Source of the DNA: Bacteroidales bacterium
GTDB lineage: Bacteria > Bacteroidota > Bacteroidia > Bacteroidales > UBA10428
Assembly (NCBI GenBank): GCA_016926205.1
Contig: JAFGPB010000003.1
Span: 1 to 41,780 of the forward strand
Length of the DNA: 41,780 nucleotides
Reading direction: 5' to 3'
In this document: piece after piece, positions 33,025 through 41,372 of the stretch
How positions within the stretch are numbered: the first letter of the stretch is position 1
Layout of the letters: the number at the start of each line of letters is the position of its first letter
Notes under the pieces: generated by a model
Told to the model about the DNA's origin: nothing
Databases searched by the model: none
Seen by the model: the letters and a program-made list of their open reading frames with translations, nothing else
Translations under genes and position numbers: made by a program

Positions 33025-34161
33025 TTAACAGACTGTCAGATGAGCGTATGCGTATGTAAACCGTGCACTTTCAGGCACCTGTATCAATATGGTCTGACCC
33101 GGTTTCAGCCTGCCCGAGGATATAAGTTCCTCCAGCATCAGCAGAAATGAAGCCGTTGCCACATTACCCAGCCGTGTGAGGTTTGTGAACCATTTTTCCT
33201 CCGGGATCCCTATACCATACGCAGCAAGCTCCTCCATGATCCTGTTCCGGAAAAATTCCGAGGACAAATGCGGCAGGAAATAATCGATCCCGTTGATATC
33301 AAAGTTTCTTCGCCGGATGATGTCCCTGAGGAATTCCGTTCCGAGCTGTACAATATGCTCACCCAGCAAACGCGTATCCTGTTTCAGAGAAAAGACAGAC
33401 CGGTTCAGCCAGTCTTCCGTATCAAACCTGCACCATCCCAGAATCTGTCCGTTTTCATCCTTATCCGCACCCGCATACATGCAGGTGTCCATTTTGCCTG
33501 CATAGGACCTGATCTCAATCCAGTCAATTCTCAAGGAAAGGTCCCCGGCGGTTTTATCTTCAAGTAAAGCGGCACCGGCGCCATCTGAAAGCATCCACCT
33601 CAGAAAATCTTTCTCAAACGCGAGGAGCGGATTATCCCTGATTTTGCTTTCGGATAAATACTCATTTTCGAAATACTTTGCCAGCATCCAGTGTGAAAGC
33701 ATTTCAGACCCGGAACAGACTGCATTGGTCGTATTGCCCGAAAGTATTGAAATATAAGCATATTTCAGTGCCTGCATGCTGGCACAGCAGGATCCTGCAA
33801 ATGAAGCAATCTCAATATCAGGCAATTGCAGTAGTCCATGTACCATGGAAGCATGAGAAGGCATGATCTGATCCGGCGATGCTGTACCGCAGACAAGCAA
33901 ACGGATATCTTCCTTGCGGAATCTGGAATTGCACAAATTCTTAATGGCTTCAGCCGCCAGTTCTGCATTGTTATGAGTAGGTCTGCCGCCCCTTGTGAGC
34001 GCATAATACCTGGACTTAATTCCGTTGTTGCGCAAAATGATCCTTTTTGCCCTTGAAGGCTGGTCATTGATCTTTCCAAGGTATTCCTCCATTTCATCGT
34101 TTGAAACCGGATTGTTGGGCAGAAATTTTGAAACCGCTGTAATGTAAACCTCGCCTGACAT
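33025..34161 (-). CDS. darB: DarB/StlD-type ketosynthase (resorcinol-forming)
   Basis: A 378-residue KAS III-like enzyme. The nucleophile is Cys126 in AGSCCASMQALKYAY, with His in YFLPHLSSEF and Asn in RLGNVATASF. The N-terminal YITAVSKFLPNNPVSNDEMEEYLGKI and the unusual GIKSRYYAL are as in DarB/StlD proteins, which condense two acyl thioesters (a 3-keto acid and another acyl chain) head to head into a cyclohexanedione. It is the key marker for a dialkylresorcinol or flexirubin product. It follows darA by 78 bases. It is not the priming FabH of fatty acid synthesis, judged by context and the DarB features. Confidence 0.9.
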   Translation of the reverse strand: MSGEVYITAVSKFLPNNPVSNDEMEEYLGKINDQPSRAKRIILRNNGIKSRYYALTRGGRPTHNNAELAAEAIKNLCNSRFRKEDIRLLVCGTASPDQIMPSHASMVHGLLQLPDIEIASFAGSCCASMQALKYAYISILSGNTTNAVCSGSEMLSHWMLAKYFENEYLSESKIRDNPLLAFEKDFLRWMLSDGAGAALLEDKTAGDLSLRIDWIEIRSYAGKMDTCMYAGADKDENGQILGWCRFDTEDWLNRSVFSLKQDTRLLGEHIVQLGTEFLRDIIRRRNFDINGIDYFLPHLSSEFFRNRIMEELAAYGIGIPEEKWFTNLTRLGNVATASFLLMLEELISSGRLKPGQTILIQVPESARFTYAYAHLTVC

Positions 34162-34239
34162 AAATCTGAAAAATATTTAATTACTCAAAAAATTGACGAT
34201 CCTTTAAACACGCAAATCTAAAAAACATCACCATTTATA

Positions 34240-35154
34240 TTATAAGGATTGGTACAAAGTTATCTGTTTTTGAATGGTATTTCTGCGGAAAGGGCTGGTG
34301 AGGTGGTAAAACAATGCAGCAAATGGTGAAACCAGATATATGACCGCAAGAAGGTAATATTTAAATGCCCGGAGTCGCTTTGCACGGGCTATGCTTCCAT
34401 AGGATTCCTTTTTCAGTACAAACCGTGCCCACAGGTTGAAGATCATCCTGCCTCTTTTCTCAATCATTGCCAGTGCGGGTTTAACATCCACAGCACCGGC
34501 TGCAATAAGTCTTTCCCTTAAAGTACCATAGTTGCCCGATAACAACGCCTCACTGATTATGGGTCCGAATCGGGCTGCTCCGTCAATATCCGCCTTTGAA
34601 ACACCTGCCGGCGGGATGATGCCGAGGTAGCGCTCCCTTTTCCCGGTGAACATCCAGCGCATGATGGAAATGACGCTCAGCAGGTTGGGTGCCCGGTCAA
34701 CCAGAACGATATTGCCTACAGGTAAACCCCCGTTGGCCAGAATATATTCTCTGATCTTTTGCTGGCCCATTACCCACATATTTCTTGCTCCGGTCACCGT
34801 GACCACTGGTTTGCCGGATAAAATACCACCCGCGGCAGGATTCTGAAAGAAAGCATGAACAGGAATAGAGGGTGATAAATACCAGGGTTGCCATGCAATG
34901 ATGATCAGGTCATAATCGTTCCGGTCAGCCACATTATAAGGTTCCAGCTCACAAGGAATGCCTTGCACGGATTCCGGGAAAGCCTGAAAAAATTCATCTG
35001 CTGTCCAGGGAAACGGGAAAGCAGGTTTTGGCCTCAGCTCCTCGTAATCGGTTTCTATACCTGATTCTTGCTCAGGAAACGCGACGACAGACCTCACAAT
35101 ATCCAGTAATTGCCCGGATTGTGTGTAATATATTACCAATACCTTTTTGCCCAT
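34240..35154 (-). CDS. darA: Dialkylresorcinol condensing enzyme/aromatase DarA
   Basis: A 304-residue protein with a flavodoxin-like N-terminus (KKVLVIYYTQSGQLLDIV) typical of DarA of flexirubin and dialkylresorcinol clusters. WYLSPSIPVHAFF and GARNMWVMGQQK are further blocks of this family as I know it. The C-terminus has hydrophobic stretches (YYLLAVIYLVSPFAALFY) that may bind the membrane. DarA/StlC-type proteins aromatise the cyclohexanedione made by DarB to the resorcinol ring. It is the first gene of the long minus-strand series. A 186-base gap separates it from the divergent M16 peptidase gene, in which no clear promoter for darA was found. Confidence 0.88.
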   Translation of the reverse strand: MGKKVLVIYYTQSGQLLDIVRSVVAFPEQESGIETDYEELRPKPAFPFPWTADEFFQAFPESVQGIPCELEPYNVADRNDYDLIIIAWQPWYLSPSIPVHAFFQNPAAGGILSGKPVVTVTGARNMWVMGQQKIREYILANGGLPVGNIVLVDRAPNLLSVISIMRWMFTGKRERYLGIIPPAGVSKADIDGAARFGPIISEALLSGNYGTLRERLIAAGAVDVKPALAMIEKRGRMIFNLWARFVLKKESYGSIARAKRLRAFKYYLLAVIYLVSPFAALFYHLTSPFRRNTIQKQITLYQSL

Positions 35155-35291
35155 ACTTCTTCCAAAAGTGGTGTAAAATTAAAAAGTTTTCTGTGTGAAA
35201 TGATAATTAAAATAATCTGAAAGTAAAACACAACTCCATGGATCCAGGTTCAGTCAATACATAAAATTATAAAATACAAAATGTTTTTGAT

Positions 35292-35299
35292 TATTTTTG
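35292..35299 (+). promoter_or_regulatory. Possible -7 box of the M16 peptidase gene
   Basis: TATTTTTG fits TAnnTTTG and gives a leader of about 35 bases. No -33 TTTG is present. Confidence 0.35.
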
Positions 35300-35340
35300 A
35301 TTCATCCAATTATCCGGCCGGATATTAAATTACAACCAAT

Positions 35341-38148
35341 ATGAAACAGCACAAAATCTTCATTTCATTTCTGTTGTTCCTGATGACAGGGTATGCAACA
35401 AAAGCACAGACAGGTACTTTTAACATTGACTTTGAAAAATATAAACTGGACAACGAACTGGAAGTCATACTCCACCACGATGATTCAGATCCCATCGTTG
35501 CAGTTGCCCTGTTGTATCATGTGGGATCCGGCAGGGAAAAGCCCGGCAAAACGGGATTCGCACATTTGTTTGAACACATTTTGTTCCAGGAATCCGAAAA
35601 CATCCCCCAGGATGAGTTTTTCAGGAAAATTCAGGATGCCGGCGGGACGTTGAATGGCGGGACAAGTTATGATTTCACCGTGTATTATGAAGTGGTTCCG
35701 AAAAACGCACTTGAGAAGGTACTCTGGATGGAATCTGACCGTATGGGTTTTGTTGAAAACACGGTAACACAATCCGCATTTATCAACCAGCAGAACGTCG
35801 TCATGAATGAAAAACGACAGAGTGTGGACAACCAGCCCTACGGTCATACAAGCTATGTAATCAACAAAAGCATTTATCCCGATGGGCATCCTTATAACTG
35901 GACCGTGATTGGTGAGATGGAAGACCTGCAAAATGCCACGCTTGAAGATGTAAAAGATTTTTACAACAGTTTTTACGGGCCCAACAATGCAACACTGGTC
36001 ATTGCAGGTGATTTCGATAACAATGAGGCCAGGGCATTCGTGGAAAAATATTTTGCTGAGATTAAACCCCGTCAGCCGGTAGAGGACAGGCAACCCATGA
36101 ATGTCACCCTCCATTCAGCCGTAAGGCTTTTTCATGAGGATAATTTCGCCACACAGCCCCAGTTACGAATGGTATGGCCAACCGTACATTCATTTTCTGA
36201 TGATGACTATGCACTGAGTTTTCTGGGGCAGATCCTTTCAGGGACCAGGAAATCACCCATGTACAAACATCTGGTCAGGGATACCAGAATGACATCCGGT
36301 GTATCGGTATACCAGAGCAGTCTGGAACTGGCAGGGACATTTAATATCGTTCTGACAGCCAATGAGGGATTCAGTCTGAAAGATCTGGAAAATGGCGTCA
36401 TGGAATCGTTCAGGATTTTTGAAGAGGAAGGGATCACGGAAACCGATCTCGAAAGGATCAAAGCGGGACTGGAAATGAGTTTTTACAGTGGGCTGAGCAG
36501 TGTATTAAACAAGTCGTTCTCGCTGGCTCAGTATAATGCTTTTATGGGAGATCCTGGCTACATTGAAGAAGATATCAAAAAGATCCAGGCTGTAACAACA
36601 GATGACGTGCTCCGCGTTTATGAAAAATACATAAAGGACAGTCCCTGTGTGACCACAAGTTTTGTTCCCAAAGGCCGGGCTGACCTTGCCGCTGAAAACT
36701 CCGTCAGGGCAGATGTAATTGAGGAAGACATTCTGAATGCTGCAGGCGTGGCTCAGGTCACCGATGAACAGCAAACAGAAATCAGAAGGACGCCATCAAT
36801 AATTGACCGCAGTAAAGAACCTCCTCTGGTTCCCGACCCCCTTCTTACAATTCCGGAAATCTGGACAACAACATTGTCCAACGGGCTGGATGTTTATGGT
36901 ATTGAACAGCAGGAACTGCCAGTCGTATCTTTCACTCTTGTCATCGATGGCGGTTTCAGAGCTGACATACTCGATCAGATCGGAGTTGCCAACATGATGA
37001 CGGACATCATGATGGAGGGTACAAGAACAAAAACACCTGAAGAACTCGAGGAGGAAATTGAATTGCTGGGGGCGACCATCAGCATGTACACTTCTGCGGA
37101 AGAAATTGTCATATCAGGTTCCACACTTGCCAGAAACCTGGAAAAGACAATGGATATCATGCGCGAAATCCTGCTTGAACCACGTTGGGACGAGGAACAG
37201 TTTGAGCTGAAGAAAAACCAGAACATCAATTATTTGATCCGGTACGAAGCCAATCCTTCATTTATCGCCTCAAGGGAATTCAATAAGCTGGTTTACGGCG
37301 CCGATCATATATTCGGCCATTACTCCCTGGGCACCATTGAGTCGGTTTCAAAGATTACCCTTGATGATCTGAAAAATTTCTACGACAAATATTTTTCCCC
37401 CTCCGTTTCAACATTCCATATCGCCGGGGATGTGTCCAGACAACAGGTTGTTGAATCGTTGAAAGAACTGGAATCCCTCTGGAAGGCACGGGATGTTGAA
37501 TACCCTGATTATGAAGATCCCGTTCCTGCAAAACAATCACGGGTATTTTTTTATGACATGCCCGGTTCCAGACAGTCCGTAATCTATATCGGACACCTCT
37601 CCATTGGAAGGGATGATCCGGATTATTACCCGGCTTATATCATGAATTATCAGCTTGGTGGCGGACCCAACGGGAGACTCTTTATGGTTCTCCGTGAAGA
37701 AAAAGGCTACACCTATGGTGCCTATTCCAGTTTTTCAGGAAGGAAAGGAGTGGGCACATTCATTGCCAATGCCAGTGTACAATCCGGCACTACACTTGAG
37801 TCCATTGAAATCTTCAGGGATCTTATAAAAAATTACAAGGAGGAAGTATCCGAAGACGATCTGTTGTTCACAAAGAATTCATTGATCCGTTCAAATGCCA
37901 GGAGGTTTGAAACACTGGAATCACTGACAGGTATGCTGCAGACGATCAGTAAATACGATTTTCCTTTCGACTATGTCAAAAAGGAAGAAGATATTGTACG
38001 ATCGATGACCCTTGAAAAAATGAAGCGCCTGGCTGATCATTACCTGGAAACCGATCGTATGATATACCTGATAGTCGGCGATGCGGAGACCCAGCTCGAT
38101 CAGCTCATTGAACTGGGACTTGGGGAACCGGTTTTACTGAATGAGTAA
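35341..38148 (+). CDS. Secreted M16 (insulinase-type) zinc peptidase
   Basis: The product is 935 residues with a signal peptide (KIFISFLLFLMTGYATKAQ). It consists of two M16 halves of about 450 residues each. The first half has the inverted zinc motif HLFEHI (HxxEH, about residues 79-83) and a downstream Glu in the NEKRQ region; the second half (from about residue 495, TLSNGLDVYGIEQQELPVVSF) has lost HxxEH (it reads NMMTDIM), as is normal for the non-catalytic half. It resembles the periplasmic pitrilysin/PqqL-like group that degrades short peptides. It is divergent from darA and has no evident link to the pigment cluster. Confidence 0.93.
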   Translation: MKQHKIFISFLLFLMTGYATKAQTGTFNIDFEKYKLDNELEVILHHDDSDPIVAVALLYHVGSGREKPGKTGFAHLFEHILFQESENIPQDEFFRKIQDAGGTLNGGTSYDFTVYYEVVPKNALEKVLWMESDRMGFVENTVTQSAFINQQNVVMNEKRQSVDNQPYGHTSYVINKSIYPDGHPYNWTVIGEMEDLQNATLEDVKDFYNSFYGPNNATLVIAGDFDNNEARAFVEKYFAEIKPRQPVEDRQPMNVTLHSAVRLFHEDNFATQPQLRMVWPTVHSFSDDDYALSFLGQILSGTRKSPMYKHLVRDTRMTSGVSVYQSSLELAGTFNIVLTANEGFSLKDLENGVMESFRIFEEEGITETDLERIKAGLEMSFYSGLSSVLNKSFSLAQYNAFMGDPGYIEEDIKKIQAVTTDDVLRVYEKYIKDSPCVTTSFVPKGRADLAAENSVRADVIEEDILNAAGVAQVTDEQQTEIRRTPSIIDRSKEPPLVPDPLLTIPEIWTTTLSNGLDVYGIEQQELPVVSFTLVIDGGFRADILDQIGVANMMTDIMMEGTRTKTPEELEEEIELLGATISMYTSAEEIVISGSTLARNLEKTMDIMREILLEPRWDEEQFELKKNQNINYLIRYEANPSFIASREFNKLVYGADHIFGHYSLGTIESVSKITLDDLKNFYDKYFSPSVSTFHIAGDVSRQQVVESLKELESLWKARDVEYPDYEDPVPAKQSRVFFYDMPGSRQSVIYIGHLSIGRDDPDYYPAYIMNYQLGGGPNGRLFMVLREEKGYTYGAYSSFSGRKGVGTFIANASVQSGTTLESIEIFRDLIKNYKEEVSEDDLLFTKNSLIRSNARRFETLESLTGMLQTISKYDFPFDYVKKEEDIVRSMTLEKMKRLADHYLETDRMIYLIVGDAETQLDQLIELGLGEPVLLNE

Positions 38149-38419
38149 TCCCGGATTGGCTGTTCCGGATTTATCCTGACTCTGACGGACCCATTAGGGC
38201 AAGCATGATTCAGCTGTATTCCTGAGTGTAAGTTGCAGCCTTGCTGCACAAAGCAATTGCATTTGTAATTAAAAGCAAATAATTTTTTTAACTGAATCAC
38301 AACTCTTGGATTTTTAATAGTTTTGAAAAGTAAAGTCATTCTAATTCAATATTCTAGAATATAAGGGGTCAAATGTTTCCCCGTTTATGGATCCATAAAA
38401 CAGAAACACATTAAAAACA
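38149..38419. other. AT-rich spacer
   Basis: No gene, repeat or terminator of note was found. TAGTTTTG at 38318-38325 fits the TAnnTTTG box and may serve the formyltransferase gene, with a leader of about 85 bases. Base composition changes to AT-rich from here on. Confidence 0.4.
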
Positions 38420-39412
38420 ATGGAAATGAAATTTATTGTTATGACAAATTCAGGATGGGAGAATACTTTTGTCAATGAACTGATCAAAGCAAAATTGATA
38501 CCCAGTTTGATCGTGACTGATGGTCCGTTTCATTGTGAAAACAGAAATCCGATAAAATATATAATTAAGAAATGTATACTCCTTCTGAAGTATATTCTAT
38601 ACTGGAACCAAATCAAAATAAAGTACCAGTCATATTATCTGGCAAAGAAACATTCGATTCCCATCTGGCCTTCACACAGAGTTAACAGCGATGTGTTTGC
38701 AAAAAGAATTCACGATATGGAACTTGATTATATTTTTGTATTTACTTTCAGAATATTACAAGCGAAAATCTTCAAAGCATCCAAATTTGGCTGCATCAAT
38801 TTTCATCCATCTTTACTTCCTGTAAACAGAGGTGCAACACCAATCAACTGGAACATATTAAACAACCAATCCAAAGCAGGGATAACTTTTCATTTTATCA
38901 CAAAAGAAATTGATGCCGGACCCATCATTGAGCAATATGAAATCCAGCTGTCAGGCTTCGAAACAGTAAAAATCCTGAAACAATATTTGTATGCTTTAGG
39001 GGCGAGATTATTTGTAAGATTGATTTACAAACTTAAGAATCATTGCAGATACGTTTTGAAAAACAATAATATTGCGCTCGGTTCATATGAACCTGCGTTT
39101 AATAAAGAACAATGCTACATTTCAGAAAAAAATACGTTCAAAGAAATGGATCAGATAATAAAAGCAGCAAGTACCTCGGAATCTGATGCAGCTTACAGAT
39201 ATTCGGGAAAGGAATGCACAATTCTCGATTGCATTGATGTCACAGATTGTGGTATATCAATAAAAGAAATTCCATTTCATGATAACGAAAATAACATTTA
39301 CCTGAAATCAATGGACGACAGAACAGTCCTGCTAATAACAAAAAAAATGAATGGTCTGGGACCTGTTTTACAACGTGTTAAGAATAGATTGCTGAAATCT
39401 ATAAATTCCTGA
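38420..39412 (+). CDS. Formyltransferase-domain protein
   Basis: A 330-residue protein. The central part shows the formyl transferase N-terminal fold: GCINFHPSLLPVNRGATPINW carries the Asn-x-His catalytic pair and the SLLP-x2-RG folate-site sequence, and EIDAGPIIEQYEI the catalytic Asp. The first 130 residues are a Rossmann-like part without clear signature, and the C-terminus is not the tRNA-binding domain of Fmt (usual Fmt length is about 310, with a different end). It may formylate a sugar amine or amino acid with 10-formyl-tetrahydrofolate. The gene is AT-rich and starts at an ATG preceded by A-rich sequence. Its composition and isolation suggest horizontal acquisition. Confidence 0.8.
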   Translation: MEMKFIVMTNSGWENTFVNELIKAKLIPSLIVTDGPFHCENRNPIKYIIKKCILLLKYILYWNQIKIKYQSYYLAKKHSIPIWPSHRVNSDVFAKRIHDMELDYIFVFTFRILQAKIFKASKFGCINFHPSLLPVNRGATPINWNILNNQSKAGITFHFITKEIDAGPIIEQYEIQLSGFETVKILKQYLYALGARLFVRLIYKLKNHCRYVLKNNNIALGSYEPAFNKEQCYISEKNTFKEMDQIIKAASTSESDAAYRYSGKECTILDCIDVTDCGISIKEIPFHDNENNIYLKSMDDRTVLLITKKMNGLGPVLQRVKNRLLKSINS

Positions 39413-39534
39413 CAAAATGAATAACACAAACAGATTGCTTACTGCTTCTGGCAACGGGAACCAATAGCACGTTTATGACGATTAGATACAGGTTATGAGA
39501 GAAAACAAATTCCATTAGTAAAAATATATTTTCC

Positions 39535-39542
39535 TATATTTG
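39535..39542 (+). promoter_or_regulatory. Candidate -7 box upstream of tRNA-Arg(ACG)
   Basis: TATATTTG fits TAnnTTTG, and TTAG lies 16 bases before it, so the -33 element is poor. If used, the tRNA precursor would carry a leader of roughly 200 bases including the C/A repeats. Confidence 0.4.
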
Positions 39543-39619
39543 CAGTCCCACTTACATGTAAATGCTTCACCCAGCGCTCACTGCTCATTCTCTCCTCATC
39601 ACCCTAAATTCTCACTCGT

Positions 39620-39738
39620 TTCACACCCACACCCACACCCACACCCACACTCAAATACTCACACTCACACACACACCCAAATACCCATGCTCATTCACAC
39701 CCACACCCACACCCACACCCACACTCAAATACTCACAC
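39620..39738 (+). repeat. C/A-rich repeat with two 45-bp direct copies
   Basis: Two perfect 45-bp direct repeats lie at 39620-39664 and 39694-39738. Each contains four CCCACA units in tandem followed by CTCAAATACTCACAC. The plus strand has almost no G from 39590 to 39745. On the minus strand each copy reads as four GGG tracts separated by TGT, a canonical G-quadruplex pattern. Open frames across the tract give only His/Thr/Pro runs and are not genes. It ends a few bases before tRNA-Arg(ACG). Confidence 0.92.
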
Positions 39739-39750
39739 ACACACCCAATC

Positions 39751-39824
39751 GGCCCCGTAGCTTAATTGAATAGAGCATCTGACTACGGATCAGAAGGTTG
39801 TGGGTTTGAGTCCCGCCGGGGTCA
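39751..39824 (+). tRNA. tRNA-Arg (anticodon ACG)
   Basis: A full cloverleaf of 74 bases. The acceptor GGCCCCG pairs with CGGGGTC, the D arm has one G-T pair, the anticodon stem TCTGA/TCAGA carries the loop CTACGGA with anticodon ACG, and the T arm is GTGGG-TTTGAGT-CCCGC, so one G-T pair is present there. The discriminator is A and CCA is not encoded. A34 is normally deaminated to inosine to read CGN codons. Confidence 0.93.
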
Positions 39825-40424
39825 CTTGATAACAAACCGCTTACAATGGTAAATCCTGTAGGTGGTTTTTTATTTACATACGATTTTCATACCACTTGCG
39901 TTTATAGGAATGCCCGATTCCCTAATCTGAGGATTAATTTCTGCGATTTAATCTTGGATTTACAAGGGGGTGGGTTCGCAAAACCACTTTCGATTCCAGA
40001 CAATACCCCCTCTCAACATAGTTATTCTATACCTCCACGAACGACAGCAATCATTTTTTATATTGCAGCCACACAATTAAATGTTAGGTTACAGATTTCA
40101 CTGATGCTTGTAGAGATTTTATTAATAGTCCAGCCTCGAAGCAACCTTCGGTAGGGAGGCTCGTGGGGCGCTTGAGAAATCTGTCATGGCCCGGTTTTGT
40201 ATTTTTCCTGTTACAAAACCGGAACAGTATTTTGCCAGCGTGGAGCCCATAAGCTGAACGATCAGAAAAAAGCACTTTGGCTATAATAAGCAATCCCTGA
40301 AAACCACCTCTATTAAATACTCAAGTGACCTTATTGCATGACACTTAACGGTCAAGTATAAAAGCCGTTTGAATGGCTTTTATACAATGTTATGCGGCGT
40401 TTGTTTTTCAGTTATTGCTTCAAA
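39825..40424. other. Gene-free stretch rich in stem-loops
   Basis: No convincing gene. It contains several inverted repeats: AGCCTC with GGAGGCT around 40132-40161, the perfect 11-bp stem CCGGTTTTGTA (40191-40201) with TACAAAACCGG (40212-40222), and the attC-like element listed separately. GTTAGGT at 40083-40089 (minus strand ACCTAAC) fits an integron core-site consensus. The open frames here are short and without family features. Confidence 0.4.
40343..40395 (-). other. attC-like recombination site
   Basis: On the minus strand, GCATAAC (40395-40389) and GTTAAGT (40349-40343, an exact GTTRRRY) bracket a perfect 11-bp stem, GTATAAAAGCC with GGCTTTTATAC, around an 8-base loop. The length of 53 bases and the layout of core sites around an imperfect palindrome are as in integron attC sites. 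The hydrolase gene ends 30 bases before it, and the cassette start on the other side of that gene (41445) bears the matching core, as a cassette should. The inner stem could alternatively be just the terminator of that gene. Confidence 0.45.
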
Positions 40425-41372
40425 TTAATGAAGGAACTGATTGAACCAAGCTATTACTTCATTGTACTCATTTTCTGATGGTTCATCCCATCCATAAATG
40501 TTTCCATGTCCTTTTCCTTGTACTTCAAGCAACTTACATTTAACTCCATGTTCTTGTAATTTGTCAATAATTAGCTTCGATTGCTGAACTGGTACCAACT
40601 TATCGTCACTCCCATGTATAATTAAAATCGGGGGATCATCATCTGAAACAAAATTAATTGCCGAGTTCTTTATATAATACTCTCTTATTGTTTCAAGATT
40701 TTCAATTCTTTCAAATCGAAGAGTTTCATTATCCCATCTATGAAAATCAAAGGCAGCATCGAGATTAAAGCCAACAGCATTGAAATGCTCCAAGATTGTA
40801 GTGTTTGCTTGACCAAAATTCAGAAGATCTGATGATGGATAATATGCAACTGCTGCTAGAACTTTTGATGATTCATGATCGACAGGATCATCAGACTCCT
40901 GATTGCCTGGTGGAGGAGAAGTGGCAGACATTAGAGTAACATGACCACCGGATGAATAACCCATTAAGCCTATACGATCTGGATTAATACCAAATCGTTC
41001 GGCATTATATCGAATAAACCTTACGGCGCGAGGGATATCAGTACTACTTTCATCAACAGTGTATTTTGGCTGACTGCTATGTGCAGTAGCAAATACAACA
41101 TAACCTGCATTCAATAGGTTTTGAATATCCGGACGTCTCCCTGCTTCATGTGACCAAGAAGGGCTGGATGTCATTCCCCCTGCCATAACTACTATAATAC
41201 CACCCTTGTTTGCCATCTTCGAAGGAGAATAAATGTCCATCACAAGAGCCATCCCATCTTTATAGCCATATACAACGTCTTGTTGGTGAACGAATTCAAC
41301 TTGACAAAAACCCATAATAGGTATGAGAATTGTCAAAAGAACCAAGCCTAGTTTACATTGCTTTGTTTTCAT
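40425..41372 (-). CDS. Secreted alpha/beta hydrolase
   Basis: The product is 315 residues with a signal peptide (LGLVLLTILIPIMGFCQ). The catalytic triad is visible: Ser in the nucleophile elbow GYSSGG, Asp in IHGSDDKLVP, and His in GKGHGN. The sequence resembles the esterase/lipase and dienelactone-hydrolase-like families (oxyanion region VVMAGGMTSSPSW). It probably cleaves short-chain esters in the periplasm, substrate unknown. Composition is AT-rich like the flanks and unlike the central genes. It is framed by an inverted pair GTTATGCGGC (40389) and GCCGCATAAC (41436), which together with the attC-like element suggest a mobile gene cassette. Confidence 0.88.
   Translation of the reverse strand: MKTKQCKLGLVLLTILIPIMGFCQVEFVHQQDVVYGYKDGMALVMDIYSPSKMANKGGIIVVMAGGMTSSPSWSHEAGRRPDIQNLLNAGYVVFATAHSSQPKYTVDESSTDIPRAVRFIRYNAERFGINPDRIGLMGYSSGGHVTLMSATSPPPGNQESDDPVDHESSKVLAAVAYYPSSDLLNFGQANTTILEHFNAVGFNLDAAFDFHRWDNETLRFERIENLETIREYYIKNSAINFVSDDDPPILIIHGSDDKLVPVQQSKLIIDKLQEHGVKCKLLEVQGKGHGNIYGWDEPSENEYNEVIAWFNQFLH

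Noticed and set aside
35341-38148. M16 peptidase as a RiPP or bacteriocin maturation enzyme
   Set aside because: No precursor peptide or radical SAM/PqqD-like gene is nearby; a general periplasmic peptidase is simpler.
39540-39773. Open frames coding for His/Thr/Pro repeat proteins
   Set aside because: They are forced by the CCCACA repeats, occur in overlapping frames, end inside the tRNA and have no start context.
1437-39824. Whole region as one genomic island between two tRNA-Arg genes
   Set aside because: The tRNAs differ (TCT and ACG), are in opposite orientation, share no att-like repeat, and the interval contains housekeeping genes and no integrase.
40084-40293. Small frames in the stem-loop stretch
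   Set aside because: They cross the inverted repeats and have no start context or recognisable domain.
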